The position numbers were made by a program, and so were the translations under genes. From NCBI RefSeq assembly GCF_001984195.1, contig NZ_MTQN01000004.1, forward strand, positions 143,091 to 207,090: DNA of 64,000 bases, in the 5' to 3' direction. This DNA is from Kribbella sp. ALI-6-A (GTDB lineage: Bacteria; Actinomycetota; Actinomycetes; Propionibacteriales; Kribbellaceae). Numbering within the stretch: position 1 is the first letter of the stretch; each line of letters starts with the position of its first letter. This document shows positions 47,169-56,908 of this stretch, piece by piece. The notes under the pieces are model-generated. The model saw only the letters and a list, made by a program, of their open reading frames with translations, ran no database searches and had not been told where the DNA came from.

Positions 47169-47830
47169 TGCCGCCGGATGATATTTCTTCTGCTCAAACG
47201 ATGTTTTCTTGCCTGCTCGTGACATCACCGTGCTCGCGGCCAAGTCCGCGCGGGGCGGGACAGCACAGCTAGCCATGAGGTCAGCGCCGACGCCGCAATC
47301 CAGGCCGGTACCGGTCGGATCCCGATGCGATCGTCTGAGCTTGATGTGACAGTAGTTGCTGTTGATGTGGGCTGTGGCCTCAGCCACTACGCATGAATGT
47401 CGTGTTGGATGCAACGGTGTCGGTCCTTCGGAGCGGCGACCCGACAACTACCAGCAACGGCGCCGGCGTCGCACGGCGCAGTACGGGTCTGACCGTCGAC
47501 CACGGCGCGCTAACTCGAGACCGAGGGCTCGCCCAGGAGCAAGCCCGCCCACGTCGTCGTGCGACGGTTCTGCTCGCACTGCCAACCCCAAGGCGCGGTG
47601 ACGGTCCGGGCCTGCGGGGTATGCGGCGACGGACCGATGCCGACCGGACCACGGACCACACCCGCCACCGCCGGACAGCTTCCGCCGGCGATCCACGGCG
47701 CGAGGGTGCTGAACTCCAGGCCTGTCTTGATTCGTGGGAGAGCGGTCCGGATTTGTGGGGTGCGTTCAGGTCCTATCCCTCAAACTGGATTTGTTCAAGT
47801 TCAAGGCAGCGGGAGGGGGCGGTACGTCAG
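47169..47830. other. Intergenic stretch with a possible Cys-rich fragment
   Basis: 662 bp. A plus-strand frame around 47559-47711 has two CxxC pairs (CSHC, CGVCG) and VTVRACGVCGDGP, like a zinc-ribbon protein. It has no proper start and runs into unrelated sequence, so I treat it as a remnant. The last 40 bp hold the probable promoter/operator of the Fur gene. Confidence 0.4.
47791..47804. promoter_or_regulatory. Probable Fur-family operator
   Basis: The minus strand reads TTGAACTTGAACAA: a tandem TTGAAC that also gives the dyad TTGTTCAA. It lies 26 bp before the Fur ATG. Peroxide-sensing Fur regulators in front of catalase genes commonly control themselves from such a site. Confidence 0.45.
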
Positions 47831-48319
47831 ATGACCGACGGAAGAGACCCGCACGCTGAGCGGCTTCGCGCTGTCTCTCTGCGGGTCACCAAACAGCGGG
47901 CGGCCGTACTGCAAATCCTCGAGCGTCACCCGCATTGCGACGCGGGATTCCTGTTCGACGCCGTGAACGAAGACCTCGGCGCGATTTCGAGACAAGCCGT
48001 GTACGACGTGTTGACAGCGCTCACTGAGGCCGGTTTGGTCCGCAGGATCGATCTGGTCGGGTCAGCTGCCTTGTTCGAGCTGCGAGACAGCGACGAGCAC
48101 CACCACACGGTCTGCCGGCGCTGCGGTGCGATCTCCGACATCGAAGACACGATGACCGAAGAACAGCTGCACGCGGCGGAGTCTCGCGACTTCCACACCA
48201 GTGAAGTCGAAGTCGTCTACTGGGGCACTTGCCGCGACTGCTCAGGCCACGCCGGCGAGGAACCGGACACCACCATCCAAGAGGACCACGCGAACGTGGA
48301 GAGAACCAATGGCATTTGA
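47831..48319 (+). CDS. Fur-family regulator of catalase (FurA/PerR-like)
   Basis: 162 aa. N-terminal winged helix ([41 protein letters not shown]), then the regulatory metal site region [19 protein letters not shown] and a second cysteine pair CRDC that together make the structural zinc site. The next gene, a catalase, overlaps it by 11 bp. In other actinomycetes this pairing is a peroxide-responsive autoregulated operon. Confidence 0.92.
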   Translation: MTDGRDPHAERLRAVSLRVTKQRAAVLQILERHPHCDAGFLFDAVNEDLGAISRQAVYDVLTALTEAGLVRRIDLVGSAALFELRDSDEHHHTVCRRCGAISDIEDTMTEEQLHAAESRDFHTSEVEVVYWGTCRDCSGHAGEEPDTTIQEDHANVERTNGI

Positions 48320-49802
48320 AGACAACACCAAGCCGCTGACCACAGCGGCCGGCGCCCCAGTCACCGACAACCAAAACAGCATGAGCGCCGGACCGCGCGG
48401 ACCGCTGCTCCTGCAGGACGTGTGGCTGATCGAAAAGCTGGCCCACTTCGCCCGCGAGGTCATCCCCGAGCGGCGCATGCACGCCAAGGGCTCCGGCGCG
48501 TACGGAACGTTCCGGGTCACGCACGACATCAGCCGCTACACCAAGGCCGCCATCTTCGGCAGGGTCGGCAACGAGTGCGAGATGTTCGCGCGCTTCTCCA
48601 CCGTCGCCGGTGAGCGTGGCGCGGCCGACGCGGAGCGGGACATCCGCGGCTTCGCCGTGCGGTTCTACACCGAGGAGGGCAACTGGGACGTCGTCGGCAA
48701 CAACACCCCGGTCTTCTTCCACCGCGACCCCTTGAAGTTCCCCGACCTCAACCGGGCGGTCAAGCGGGACCCGCGCACCAACCTGCGGGACCCGGAGAAC
48801 AACTGGGGTTACTGGACGAACCTCCCTGAATCCCTGCACCAAGTCACGATCACCATGAGCGATCGCGGAATCCCGAAGTCCTACCGGCACATGCATGGCT
48901 TCGGTTCGCACACTTACAGCTTCATCGACGCTTTCGGCGGGCGCCACTGGGCGAAGTTCCACTTCCGCACTCAGCAGGGCATCGAGAACCTGACCGACGA
49001 GGAAGCGGCCGCCGTCATCGCCGCCGACCGGGAGTCCCACGGCCGCGACCTGTACGAGGCGATCGAGCGCGGCGACTTCCCGAAGTGGACGCTCTTCGTC
49101 CAGATCATGCCTGAGACCGACGCCGCAACCTATCGCTTCCACCCCTTCGACCTGACCAAGGTGTGGAGCCAGAAGGACTACCCGCTCCTCGAGGTCGGTG
49201 AGTTCGAGCTGAACCGTAACCCCGACAACTACTTCGCTGACGTCGAACAGGCCGCCTTCACACCCTCCAACGTCGTCCCCGGGATCTCCTTCAGCCCCGA
49301 CCGGATGTTGCAGGGCCGCCTGTTCTCGTACGGCGACGCCGCCCGGTACCGCGTCGGCGTGAACCACCACCAGATCCCGGTCAACTACCCGCGCGGGGCC
49401 AAGCTGGTCAACACCTACCACCGCGACGGCGCCATGCGCGTCGACGGCAACCAGGGCGGAGTCGCGGGCGTCGAACCAAACAACTTCGGACGCTGGGCCG
49501 AGCAGCCGGCCTACGCCGACCCCGCCCAGGCGATCGGGTCGGTCGCCGACCGCTTCGACTTCCGCGCGGACGACGACGACTACTTCACCCAGCCCGGGGA
49601 CCTCTTCCGCCTGATGACCGGGGACGAGCAGCAGCGGTTGTTCGAAAACACCGCGCGGGCGATCAAGGGTGCGCGTCGGCAGACGGTCGAGAAGCACATC
49701 GAGCACTGCACCAAGGCGGACCCTGCCTACGGTGAAGGGGTGCGGAAGGCCTGTGAGGCGCTTGGCGCACTTCCCGAGGGTCCCAGCAATGAGACTGAGT
49801 GA
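48309..49802 (+). CDS. katA: Monofunctional haem catalase
   Basis: 497 aa, small-subunit clade length. Catalytic His in [14 protein letters not shown], the Asn in VGNNTPVFF, and the proximal haem-ligand Tyr in [12 protein letters not shown] are all present. It breaks down hydrogen peroxide in the cytoplasm. Begins inside the end of the Fur gene and overlaps the ankyrin gene by 14 bp, so the three are translated as one operon. Confidence 0.96.
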   Translation: MAFEDNTKPLTTAAGAPVTDNQNSMSAGPRGPLLLQDVWLIEKLAHFAREVIPERRMHAKGSGAYGTFRVTHDISRYTKAAIFGRVGNECEMFARFSTVAGERGAADAERDIRGFAVRFYTEEGNWDVVGNNTPVFFHRDPLKFPDLNRAVKRDPRTNLRDPENNWGYWTNLPESLHQVTITMSDRGIPKSYRHMHGFGSHTYSFIDAFGGRHWAKFHFRTQQGIENLTDEEAAAVIAADRESHGRDLYEAIERGDFPKWTLFVQIMPETDAATYRFHPFDLTKVWSQKDYPLLEVGEFELNRNPDNYFADVEQAAFTPSNVVPGISFSPDRMLQGRLFSYGDAARYRVGVNHHQIPVNYPRGAKLVNTYHRDGAMRVDGNQGGVAGVEPNNFGRWAEQPAYADPAQAIGSVADRFDFRADDDDYFTQPGDLFRLMTGDEQQRLFENTARAIKGARRQTVEKHIEHCTKADPAYGEGVRKACEALGALPEGPSNETE

Positions 49803-50154
49803 CGAGCAGCAACGGAATCTGCGCATCATCGTGATGGATCTGGCGCGAGCCGGATCCACCGGTGAACTCGCCGAGTTCCTGGATCACGGTGTTGCCGTCG
49901 ACGAACAGGACGAGCTCGGCAACTCGCTTCTCATGCTCGCTTCGTACCACGGCCACGTCGAGACCGTGGAGATGCTGCTCTGCCGGGGCGCTGACCCCAA
50001 TCGCCTCAACAGCAGGAACCAAGCGCCGATCGCCGGCGCTCTGTTCAAGGGCGAGCGGGAGATCGTCGCGCGTCTCAAGGAGGCCGGCGCAGATCTCGAC
50101 CTCGGGACACCCACGGCACGTCAGGCGGCAGAAGCGTTTCAGCAGGTCCTGTAG
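49789..50154 (+). CDS. Ankyrin-repeat protein, catalase-associated
   Basis: 121 aa with about three ankyrin repeats, the clearest being [27 protein letters not shown] with its TALH-like and LL..GAD positions. Ankyrin proteins encoded behind catalase genes are known, for example AnkB with KatB in Pseudomonas aeruginosa, where AnkB is needed for full catalase activity. A similar accessory role is inferred. The start overlaps the catalase stop. Confidence 0.85.
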   Translation: MRLSDEQQRNLRIIVMDLARAGSTGELAEFLDHGVAVDEQDELGNSLLMLASYHGHVETVEMLLCRGADPNRLNSRNQAPIAGALFKGEREIVARLKEAGADLDLGTPTARQAAEAFQQVL

Positions 50155-50640
50155 CCACGGCTGCGCCATCGTGTTCCGCACGTACCCCGAAGTCGCCGGC
50201 CGTCCGATGGCGTTGTCGGATGGCCGGCCTCAGTCTCGTGGGCATCAACTTCATGAGCGCGGTCTCCCCGACTCGCCGTCCAGGACGGCCTCGACGGGCA
50301 CGCTGGTGCCGCTGCTCCATTTCGTGCCCGGCACAAGACCCGTAACCGACTGAAGTCAATGACCTCAGCACCGCGGACCCCCAATGCTCGGTGAGGACAT
50401 CGAACTCAGATCCGAAAGGTGGCGCGATGGCCACCACCGCCGTCAGCACCTCAAATGCAGCAGCCAGGATCGGGCCGACGAAGTCACAAAGCTCGCCGAC
50501 CACCAGATCGGGCTTCCTCGCTCTCGCGGTCCGGTACGGGAGATCGAGCCGCTGGGCAAGCGTCGACGAACGCCCGGACAGGTTCGCTGCCCACAGTCGG
50601 CATGCCACGCCGGTGATACCGGCGTGGCATCCTGAAGTAC
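50155..50640. other. Intergenic stretch before the LAL regulator
   Basis: 486 bp without a supported gene. It ends with a strong inverted repeat (listed separately) immediately before the regulator's start codon. Confidence 0.5.
50602..50630. promoter_or_regulatory. Perfect 13-bp inverted repeat before LAL regulator
   Basis: ATGCCACGCCGGT (50602-50614), GAT, ACCGGCGTGGCAT (50618-50630). Its end is 10 bp from the ATG of the LuxR-type gene. It could be an autoregulatory operator or, as RNA, a hairpin covering the ribosome-binding site. Confidence 0.6.
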
Positions 50641-53595
50641 ATGATCGTGGACGCCGTGAGCGCAGCCTTCGCGGGACGTGCAAAGGAGCTGGTAGACCTG
50701 GAGGCCGCGCTGAGTCGGACGATCGCCGGTTCATCAGCCTGCGTGCTGATCGGCGGCGACGCCGGAGTCGGCAAGTCACGGCTGATCGCCGAGTTTCTCG
50801 ACCGGTTCGCAGTGGACGCCCGGGTGATCGTGGGAAACTGCGTGGAGCTGGGCGCCGAGGGGCTGCCGTTCGCGCCGTTCACCGCGGCGTTGCGAGGCCT
50901 GATAGGCCAGATCGGTATGGATGGGGTCACCGCGCTGCTCGGCGACTCTGCCAGGTGGCTCGCCCGGTTGCTTCCCGACCTCGGCCGACCCGAGGGCGAT
51001 TTCGATTCGGTCGACGCGCGCGCGAGGTTGTTCCAGTCGGTGTTGACGCTGCTGGCCAACCTGGCTGCGGAGCGCACGTTGGTGCTGGTCATCGAGGACG
51101 CGCACTGGGCCGACCGGTCCAGCCGCGAACTGCTCGACTTCCTGGTTCGCAACCAGCGCGCCGGTGCGGCGTTCCTCGTGCTCGTCAGCTACCGCGGCGA
51201 GGAGTTGCCCCGCACGCATCCGCTCCGGAGCCAGATCGCGGAGTTGACCCGAATCCCATGGGTGCAGCGGCTGGAACTGCCTCCACTGGCCAGGGATGCG
51301 GTGACCGCGCAGATGCAGGCCATCCTCGGGCACGAGCCGGGAAGCGACTTGGTGGACACGGTCTACCGGCGGAGCCAGGGCATCCCGCTGTACGTGGAGG
51401 CGCTGCTGGAGTCAGGGGTCGAGGTCGGAGCTGGCCTGCCGGAACTGCTGGCCGACCTGTTGCTCACCCGGATCGTGCGGCTGCCGGAGTCCACTCAACG
51501 GGTGGTGCAGGCCGTCAGCGCGGCGGCTGCTGGCCGCATGCAGCACCCGTTGCTCGCGGCGGTCACCGGCCTGGACGAAGCGGCGCTGTCGGCGGCGCTG
51601 CGTCCCGCGGTGACCGCCAACGTTCTGGTAGTCGACGGGGACAGCTACGTTTTCCGCCACGCGCTTATCGGTGAGGCGACCTACCGCAGCCTACTGCCCG
51701 GGGAACGCATCCGGCTGCACGTGCGGTACGCCGAGGCGCTGGAGGCGGACCAGGCGCTCGCCGGGGAGCATGGGACCGCCGTCGAGCTGGCGCAGCACTG
51801 GTACGCCGCCCAGAACCACGCGAAGGCGCTCACCGCGGCGTGGACAGCGGCGGCCGAGGCCAGGAAAGCGCTCGCTTACGCCGAGCAGGGCGCGATGCTC
51901 GACCGGGTATTGCAGCTGTGGCGACGGGTCCGTACGGCACCGGACTTGATCGGCGCGGACCGCGCGGCGGTGCTGGCGGAGGCGGTGGAAGCCGCGGCGT
52001 GGGCCGGTGACCCTGCCCGCGCCGAGGGGTTCGCCACCAAGGCTCTGGCCGAACTCGATCAGGACAGTGATCGGGTGCGCGCGGCGCTGTTGTTGATCCG
52101 ACGCGCCAGGATGCGCCGACACCTCGGCACCGTGGACGATGTCTCCGACCTTGGAGAGGCCGTCCGGCTCGCGCCGGCGGATCACCCGGTCCGCGCCACT
52201 GCGCTGGCCGCCCTAGCGGTGCGGTTGATCGAGATCCCCCAGTTCGACGAGGCCAATGCTGCCGCGACGGAGGCCATCGACATCGCGGCGCGGACGGGGA
52301 CCGACTCGGCCGCGGCCGAGGCCCTACTGGCGCTGGCGGCCGTAGAGGCGGGCCGAGGAGATCTCGCGGCCGCCCAGGCTCGGCTGGCCGGGGCCCGGGC
52401 ACTCGCAAAGGGACCAGAAGCGCCCTTTCTGCGCATCCGGTCGTTCAGCTGGGAGTCCATACTGCTGGAGAGCCATGGGCAGAGCGAACGTGCAGCCCAG
52501 GCCGCCCGCCGGGGCATCGATGCGGCGAAGGAGTCTTTCCTCGGGCACACGCCTGGTGCGGACAATGCGATCAGCCTGGTCACCGCCTTGATCTCGTTGG
52601 GTCGCTGGAACGAGGCGACCGACGCCATCGCGGACGGGCTGGAGCTTTCACCGCCCACTCGGTTCCGGATGCACATGGTGTGCTTGCGGGGTCTGCTGGC
52701 ATTGGAGCGCGGTGACGCGGCGCTCGCGCAACGGGCGATAGACGACGCCCGGGGCGTGCTGGCGGAGGGCACCTGCCTCGCGCAGGATCTGCTGGTGGCG
52801 GCCCACCTCGAGATCGAGGTGGAACTGGCCCAAGGGCATGTGGCGAGCGCCTCCGCGCTGGTGCGGCGCCTGCTGGCCGGCTCCGAGCTGGCCGAGGCCC
52901 CACATTTCGGCTGGCCGCTGCTCGTGCTCGGCGCGCGGGTGGCGGAAGCGGCACGAGCCGCGGGCGATGCCAAAGGATTGTCGCTGCTGGCTGATCTGGA
53001 GGCGAGGTCGGCCACGCTCCGGGTAGTCGGACCGGTACAAGCCGCTCAGGCGCTGACGTTCGCCGCCGAGCACGGCCACGCGGAGCTGGGGCACGACCGG
53101 GCGGCCTGGGACGCGGCCGTGGACGCCTGGGAACGAGTGAGCCAGCCGTTCCCAACCGCGCAGGCGCTGTTCCGTGCCGCGGAGTGTGCCCTGGCCGGCG
53201 ACCGCGATCGGGCCATTGCGGCGGCCCGGCTGCGCCGAGCCGCCGGTCTGGCCGCCGACATCGGTGCGGTCCGGTTGCGCGCCGAGATCGAACAGTTGGC
53301 GCGTCGGGCCCGAATCACGCTCGCTCCGAGTGAGCCGACCGCGCAGCCACTCGGTGGACTCGGCCTCACCCGTCGCGAGCTGGAGGTGCTGCGGTTGGTC
53401 GCCGCCGGGTGCGGCAACCGTGACATCGCCACGGAGCTGTTCATCTCGGCGAAGACCGCCAGCGCCCACGTGTCCAACATCTTGGGGAAGCTGGGCGTCG
53501 CCACACGAGGGGAGGCCGCGGCCGCGGCGTACCGGCTCAACCTCGTTGATGACGACAGCCGGCGGGATGCCGGTCCAGTTCCGACCGGGTTCTGA
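50641..53595 (+). CDS. LAL-type LuxR-family regulator with AAA ATPase domain
   Basis: 984 aa. Residues 1-300 form an ATPase of the MalT/LAL class with Walker A GGDAGVGKS (38-46) and Walker B LVLVIEDAHWAD. The middle is an alpha-helical, TPR-like region of about 550 residues. The C-terminal 65 residues are a LuxR helix-turn-helix: LTRRELEVLRLVAAGCGNRD then SAKTASAHVSNILGKLGV. Such proteins bind ATP and an inducer and activate nearby genes; the downstream exported MBL-fold gene is the nearest candidate target. Confidence 0.93.
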   Translation: MIVDAVSAAFAGRAKELVDLEAALSRTIAGSSACVLIGGDAGVGKSRLIAEFLDRFAVDARVIVGNCVELGAEGLPFAPFTAALRGLIGQIGMDGVTALLGDSARWLARLLPDLGRPEGDFDSVDARARLFQSVLTLLANLAAERTLVLVIEDAHWADRSSRELLDFLVRNQRAGAAFLVLVSYRGEELPRTHPLRSQIAELTRIPWVQRLELPPLARDAVTAQMQAILGHEPGSDLVDTVYRRSQGIPLYVEALLESGVEVGAGLPELLADLLLTRIVRLPESTQRVVQAVSAAAAGRMQHPLLAAVTGLDEAALSAALRPAVTANVLVVDGDSYVFRHALIGEATYRSLLPGERIRLHVRYAEALEADQALAGEHGTAVELAQHWYAAQNHAKALTAAWTAAAEARKALAYAEQGAMLDRVLQLWRRVRTAPDLIGADRAAVLAEAVEAAAWAGDPARAEGFATKALAELDQDSDRVRAALLLIRRARMRRHLGTVDDVSDLGEAVRLAPADHPVRATALAALAVRLIEIPQFDEANAAATEAIDIAARTGTDSAAAEALLALAAVEAGRGDLAAAQARLAGARALAKGPEAPFLRIRSFSWESILLESHGQSERAAQAARRGIDAAKESFLGHTPGADNAISLVTALISLGRWNEATDAIADGLELSPPTRFRMHMVCLRGLLALERGDAALAQRAIDDARGVLAEGTCLAQDLLVAAHLEIEVELAQGHVASASALVRRLLAGSELAEAPHFGWPLLVLGARVAEAARAAGDAKGLSLLADLEARSATLRVVGPVQAAQALTFAAEHGHAELGHDRAAWDAAVDAWERVSQPFPTAQALFRAAECALAGDRDRAIAAARLRRAAGLAADIGAVRLRAEIEQLARRARITLAPSEPTAQPLGGLGLTRRELEVLRLVAAGCGNRDIATELFISAKTASAHVSNILGKLGVATRGEAAAAAYRLNLVDDDSRRDAGPVPTGF

Positions 53596-53888
53596 CCGAC
53601 GCGCTCCGGCCAGCCCGATCGCCGCGATCGCTGGATCGGCCGCCTTGGACAGTAGGCGTTTCGATCAGACATGGCCGAAACGGGCACCATCTGCACCTTC
53701 CGGTGTTCGGGTATTCCGGGGTGAACGCCGGCACCTGGCACCCCAGCCGGGAATGTCTTAGCGCTTCCGTTCGGGCGGGCGGCGAAATAGGGCGATTGCC
53801 CAATGTGCAGGTCTCGGCCACCACTCAAACTGATGGGCAGGTGACTGGGGCCCAGCAAGGAGTTCCCAGCGAAGACAGGAGGACAATG
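53596..53888. other. Intergenic region of the MBL-fold gene
   Basis: About 290 bp between the LAL regulator and the MBL-fold gene. No gene seen. It probably contains the promoter of the latter. Confidence 0.4.
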
Positions 53889-54941
53889 ATGGTACGCAGC
53901 GAGATCCCGGCCGACGCGCCGAACTCGCGCCGGTTCAGCCGACGCATGGCGATGGTCGGCGGCGTAGGGCTGGCATCCGCGGCCTTGGTGAAGGGCTCCG
54001 CCTTCGCCACCGAGGAGCATGTTCACGACACCAGCCAGACGTTCCTGGCGGTACCCGAACGAGCGAAACCGCGACTCATTCCCCCTAGTGGCTACCTAGT
54101 CGAACCAGTCGGATCACGACCAGGCGCTTACCACATCACGGACGGCCTCTACACCACAGTGTTCTTCGTCACTGCACGCGGAGTGGTCGTGGTGGACGCC
54201 CCGGCGCAGCTGGGGACAAAGACGCTGGATGCGATCCGGTCGGTCACCGACAAGCCGGTGACACACGCGATCTACAGCCACTCCCACAACGACCACATCG
54301 ACGCCATGGGTATGTACGGCTCTGACGTGCAGTACATCGCCCACGAGGATTCGATTCCCTATCTGCGACGTAAGGGCCGGGTGCCGATGCCGAGCCGCGT
54401 CGTGCCCGGGTCTCGACCGTACGCTCTCCGGGTCGACGACCTCGTCCTGACATTGACTGACGAAGGGCGCGCTCACCAGCCGGGCAACCTTTTCATCTGG
54501 TCGCCGGTGCACCAGGTACTGATGACCGTCGATGTCGTGTTTCCCAGGTGGGCTCCGCTCAAGAACCTCGCGATCGCCACGGATCCGGTCGGGCTGCGCG
54601 ACGCAATGGCCGCGATCCTCCGGTACCCCGTGTCCGCGGTCGTCGGCGGGCATTTCGACAGGCCCGCCGACCGGGCCGACGTCGCCGAGAACCACGCCTA
54701 CCTGCAAGACCTGTTCGAGGCAGCCGCGGAAGCCAACGCCTCGGTGGACTTCGGCGAGGCCACCCGTGGCGTCGATCCGCAGAACCGGTGGGCTCAGGTC
54801 CGGGCCTGGTGGGAGGCGATTGACCAGAAATGCTTTGACCTCATGGTGGCCAAGGACTGGGAGGCACGGCTCGGTGGCGCGGACGTCTTCCTACGGGAGA
54901 ACTGCTTCGTCGCCGCCGAGGCGCTTCGCATCGACGGTTGA
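53889..54941 (+). CDS. Metallo-beta-lactamase-fold hydrolase, probably Tat-exported
   Basis: 350 aa. The N-terminus has RRFSRRMAM followed by a hydrophobic, small-residue stretch ending KGSAFA, which resembles a twin-arginine signal. The hydrolase domain has the zinc motif HSHNDH (131-136), AHQPGNLF, a Asp in TVDVVF and the late His in VVGGHFD. Substrate unknown. The ATG at 53889 is preferred to the ATG one codon earlier because AGGAGG lies 6 nt before it. Confidence 0.85.
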   Translation: MVRSEIPADAPNSRRFSRRMAMVGGVGLASAALVKGSAFATEEHVHDTSQTFLAVPERAKPRLIPPSGYLVEPVGSRPGAYHITDGLYTTVFFVTARGVVVVDAPAQLGTKTLDAIRSVTDKPVTHAIYSHSHNDHIDAMGMYGSDVQYIAHEDSIPYLRRKGRVPMPSRVVPGSRPYALRVDDLVLTLTDEGRAHQPGNLFIWSPVHQVLMTVDVVFPRWAPLKNLAIATDPVGLRDAMAAILRYPVSAVVGGHFDRPADRADVAENHAYLQDLFEAAAEANASVDFGEATRGVDPQNRWAQVRAWWEAIDQKCFDLMVAKDWEARLGGADVFLRENCFVAAEALRIDG

Positions 54942-55699
54942 CATCAGGGGACGGGGAAGACGGTGTCCTCGACCACGAGACTACGGTCCCGCCAGCGTGA
55001 GCGCGGCTGACGCACAGCGTTGCGGGACGACGAGGCACTGCTGAAGTCCGGAGGGCGGCGAGTCACTTGCGTCCGGTTTCCCGATCCTCGGTGCGCGCCG
55101 TCGCCAGTGATGGCTGCCTCCCACGCCCCGTACGTTCCCCCGAAGCGGGGATTGATCATTCAGAATCGGCAGGATTTCGGGCTCAGGGCGCCGGCTCCGG
55201 AGTTCGACACAGAGCGCCGCTCCAATTGGGTGGCCGGAGCTCACGAACTTGTCCAGTAGGTCGGCAGCGAGTCGCTCCGTCGGCGGCGGCCGCGGCGATC
55301 GCGTCGAGCAGTTGCAGCACCGCTGAGGTGTCGAAGTCCTCGAAGTTGAGGGCGCCCTCTTGCCCCACGCTCAGTACCTCCAGCGCCGCCTGGATCACGT
55401 CGCCGCGGCGAACCTGTGCCGCCAGTCGATGCCCTTGCCCCAGGACGGGGTCGAAGGCCGACAACGGCACCGGTTCGGGGACCGCCATGGGCTCGGTCGT
55501 GGCCTTCAGAGGCGTCAGGCCGGCCCTTGGCAAGCACTCTCAGATGTCACCAACTCGTGCAGCAGATCCGTCGACCGGCGAGGGATGGTGCTACTGAACT
55601 GACACACAGGGTTTTGGAATCGGGAGTCGCCCGCTGGGAGTAGGCTCCTCGTCCAGGCTGGCGGGTGATTGGCAGAGTGGGCTCAATGGGATCGAGAAG
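54942..55699. other. Gene-poor stretch
   Basis: 758 bp. A minus-strand frame (55183-55533) yields a helical-looking stretch, VIQAALEVLSVGQEGALNFE, followed by AVLQLLDAIAAAA, that is more protein-like than its surroundings. It has only a TTG start and no recognisable family. It may be a small gene or the end of a decayed one; I do not call it. Confidence 0.4.
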
Positions 55700-56231
55700 G
55701 TGAACGAGGGCGACGTCAACGACTTGGCGGAACTGTCCGAAGACGTCGTACGCACGTCTGACAACATCGATGCTCCGGCCGACCGGAGCATCGATGAGCG
55801 GGCGATTGACGATGCCGATTTGGCCACGCTGCTGGAATCGGCGTTCACTGAACTCGTCGCGCGCAATGGCGCCGAAGGTCGCTCGCAGGTCAAGGACGGC
55901 GCTCGTTTCCTCGTGGTGCTCGACGACGGCAGCGCGGTCGGCTGCGGTGCCGTCCAGGCGTTCGAAGCAGTCGGCCCACATCCCGGCGACGGTGAATCCA
56001 AACGGATGTACGTGCTTCCGAAAGCACGCGGCCGCGGATTCGCTCGCGCGCTACTTGCGGGCCTGGAGGACTTGGCGCGCACGGCCGGACACCCGGTTCT
56101 CCGCCTGTCGACCGGCGACCGTCAGCCCGAGGCAATCGCGCTGTACGAAGCAAGTGGATACGGTGCGCACCGCCCCGTGGGGCAAGTACGTCGACCAACC
56201 TCAGACGCTCTGTTACGCGAAGGCCCTGTAG
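55700..56231 (+). pseudogene. GNAT acetyltransferase with a C-terminal frameshift
   Basis: A GNAT domain with the acetyl-CoA loop KARGRGFARALLAGLE (motif A) and the late RLSTGDRQPEAIALYEASGY. Right after this tyrosine (about 56160) the frame goes off. The expected ending, APWGKYVDQPQTLCYAKAL, is present in another frame and stops at 56231. In the original frame translation runs on to 56518 with unrelated sequence. One base has been gained or lost near 56162, or there is a sequencing error. The intact enzyme would be about 177 aa. Confidence 0.8.
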
Positions 56232-56908
56232 CGTGGCTCGCCCTCTGCGCCGCAGCTGAACCGGTGGTGCCGCTCCCGTTGTTTGACTGGTACCGCCGGA
56301 ATCCTCAACTTTTCCTGGTCTGCCGCAACGGCCGCGCGACCACCCGCTGCACGACCTGCCGGCCAGGTGTCCGCCCTGCCGGGCTTGGCGAGCTCGACCT
56401 CCTGCTCGGCGTTCAGTCGGGTTCAGTCGGACTCGTCGACTTCATCAGGCGCCGCGGGGGCGTGCAGGCACCGGTCGTCGCGCTCGCCCTTGTGGCTTCC
56501 CTCGCTCCCAGCGCGTAGCGGACACGCTGGCGGAGAAGCGGAGCCGACATACAGTCCTGCTGGCACAGCGCTGAGCCTTGTCCAAGCACTTGTCGGCGCA
56601 GCCTTCGGCGTGCGTCGCGTATCTGGGGCATACAGGCGCCCACCGGTCGGGGCAGCGGATTCGGCGGCCTCTCTACTTCCTCCAGGGTCCCGCTCACTTC
56701 GGTGGGTGATCTGTTGTGTATCAGACGCTCGGGAGGCGAGTACGCGCGGCGTGTCCGGGCCGATGATGCGGGTTCGGTCGGGCGTCCGAGCACCAGCGCG
56801 TGCCCGCTGCCCTGCAGCGACCAGTCCACCCGCCAGACCGAGGCGTACGCCGTGGCCCGGCCGTCGTCGTACAGCGTGACGCAGGGGTCGCGCCCGTGAG
56901 TCACAGGG
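56232..56908. other. Gene-poor stretch
   Basis: 677 bp. On the minus strand a frame beginning at 56904 starts plausibly (MTHGRDPCVTLYDDGRATA) for about 50 residues and then turns into low-complexity sequence. It is perhaps the N-terminus of a lost gene. Nothing else is seen. Confidence 0.4.

Noticed and set aside
47559..47834. Cys-rich zinc-ribbon-like ORF
   Set aside because: The CxxC pairs are suggestive, but there is no convincing start and the sequence runs straight into the Fur promoter, so at best a remnant.
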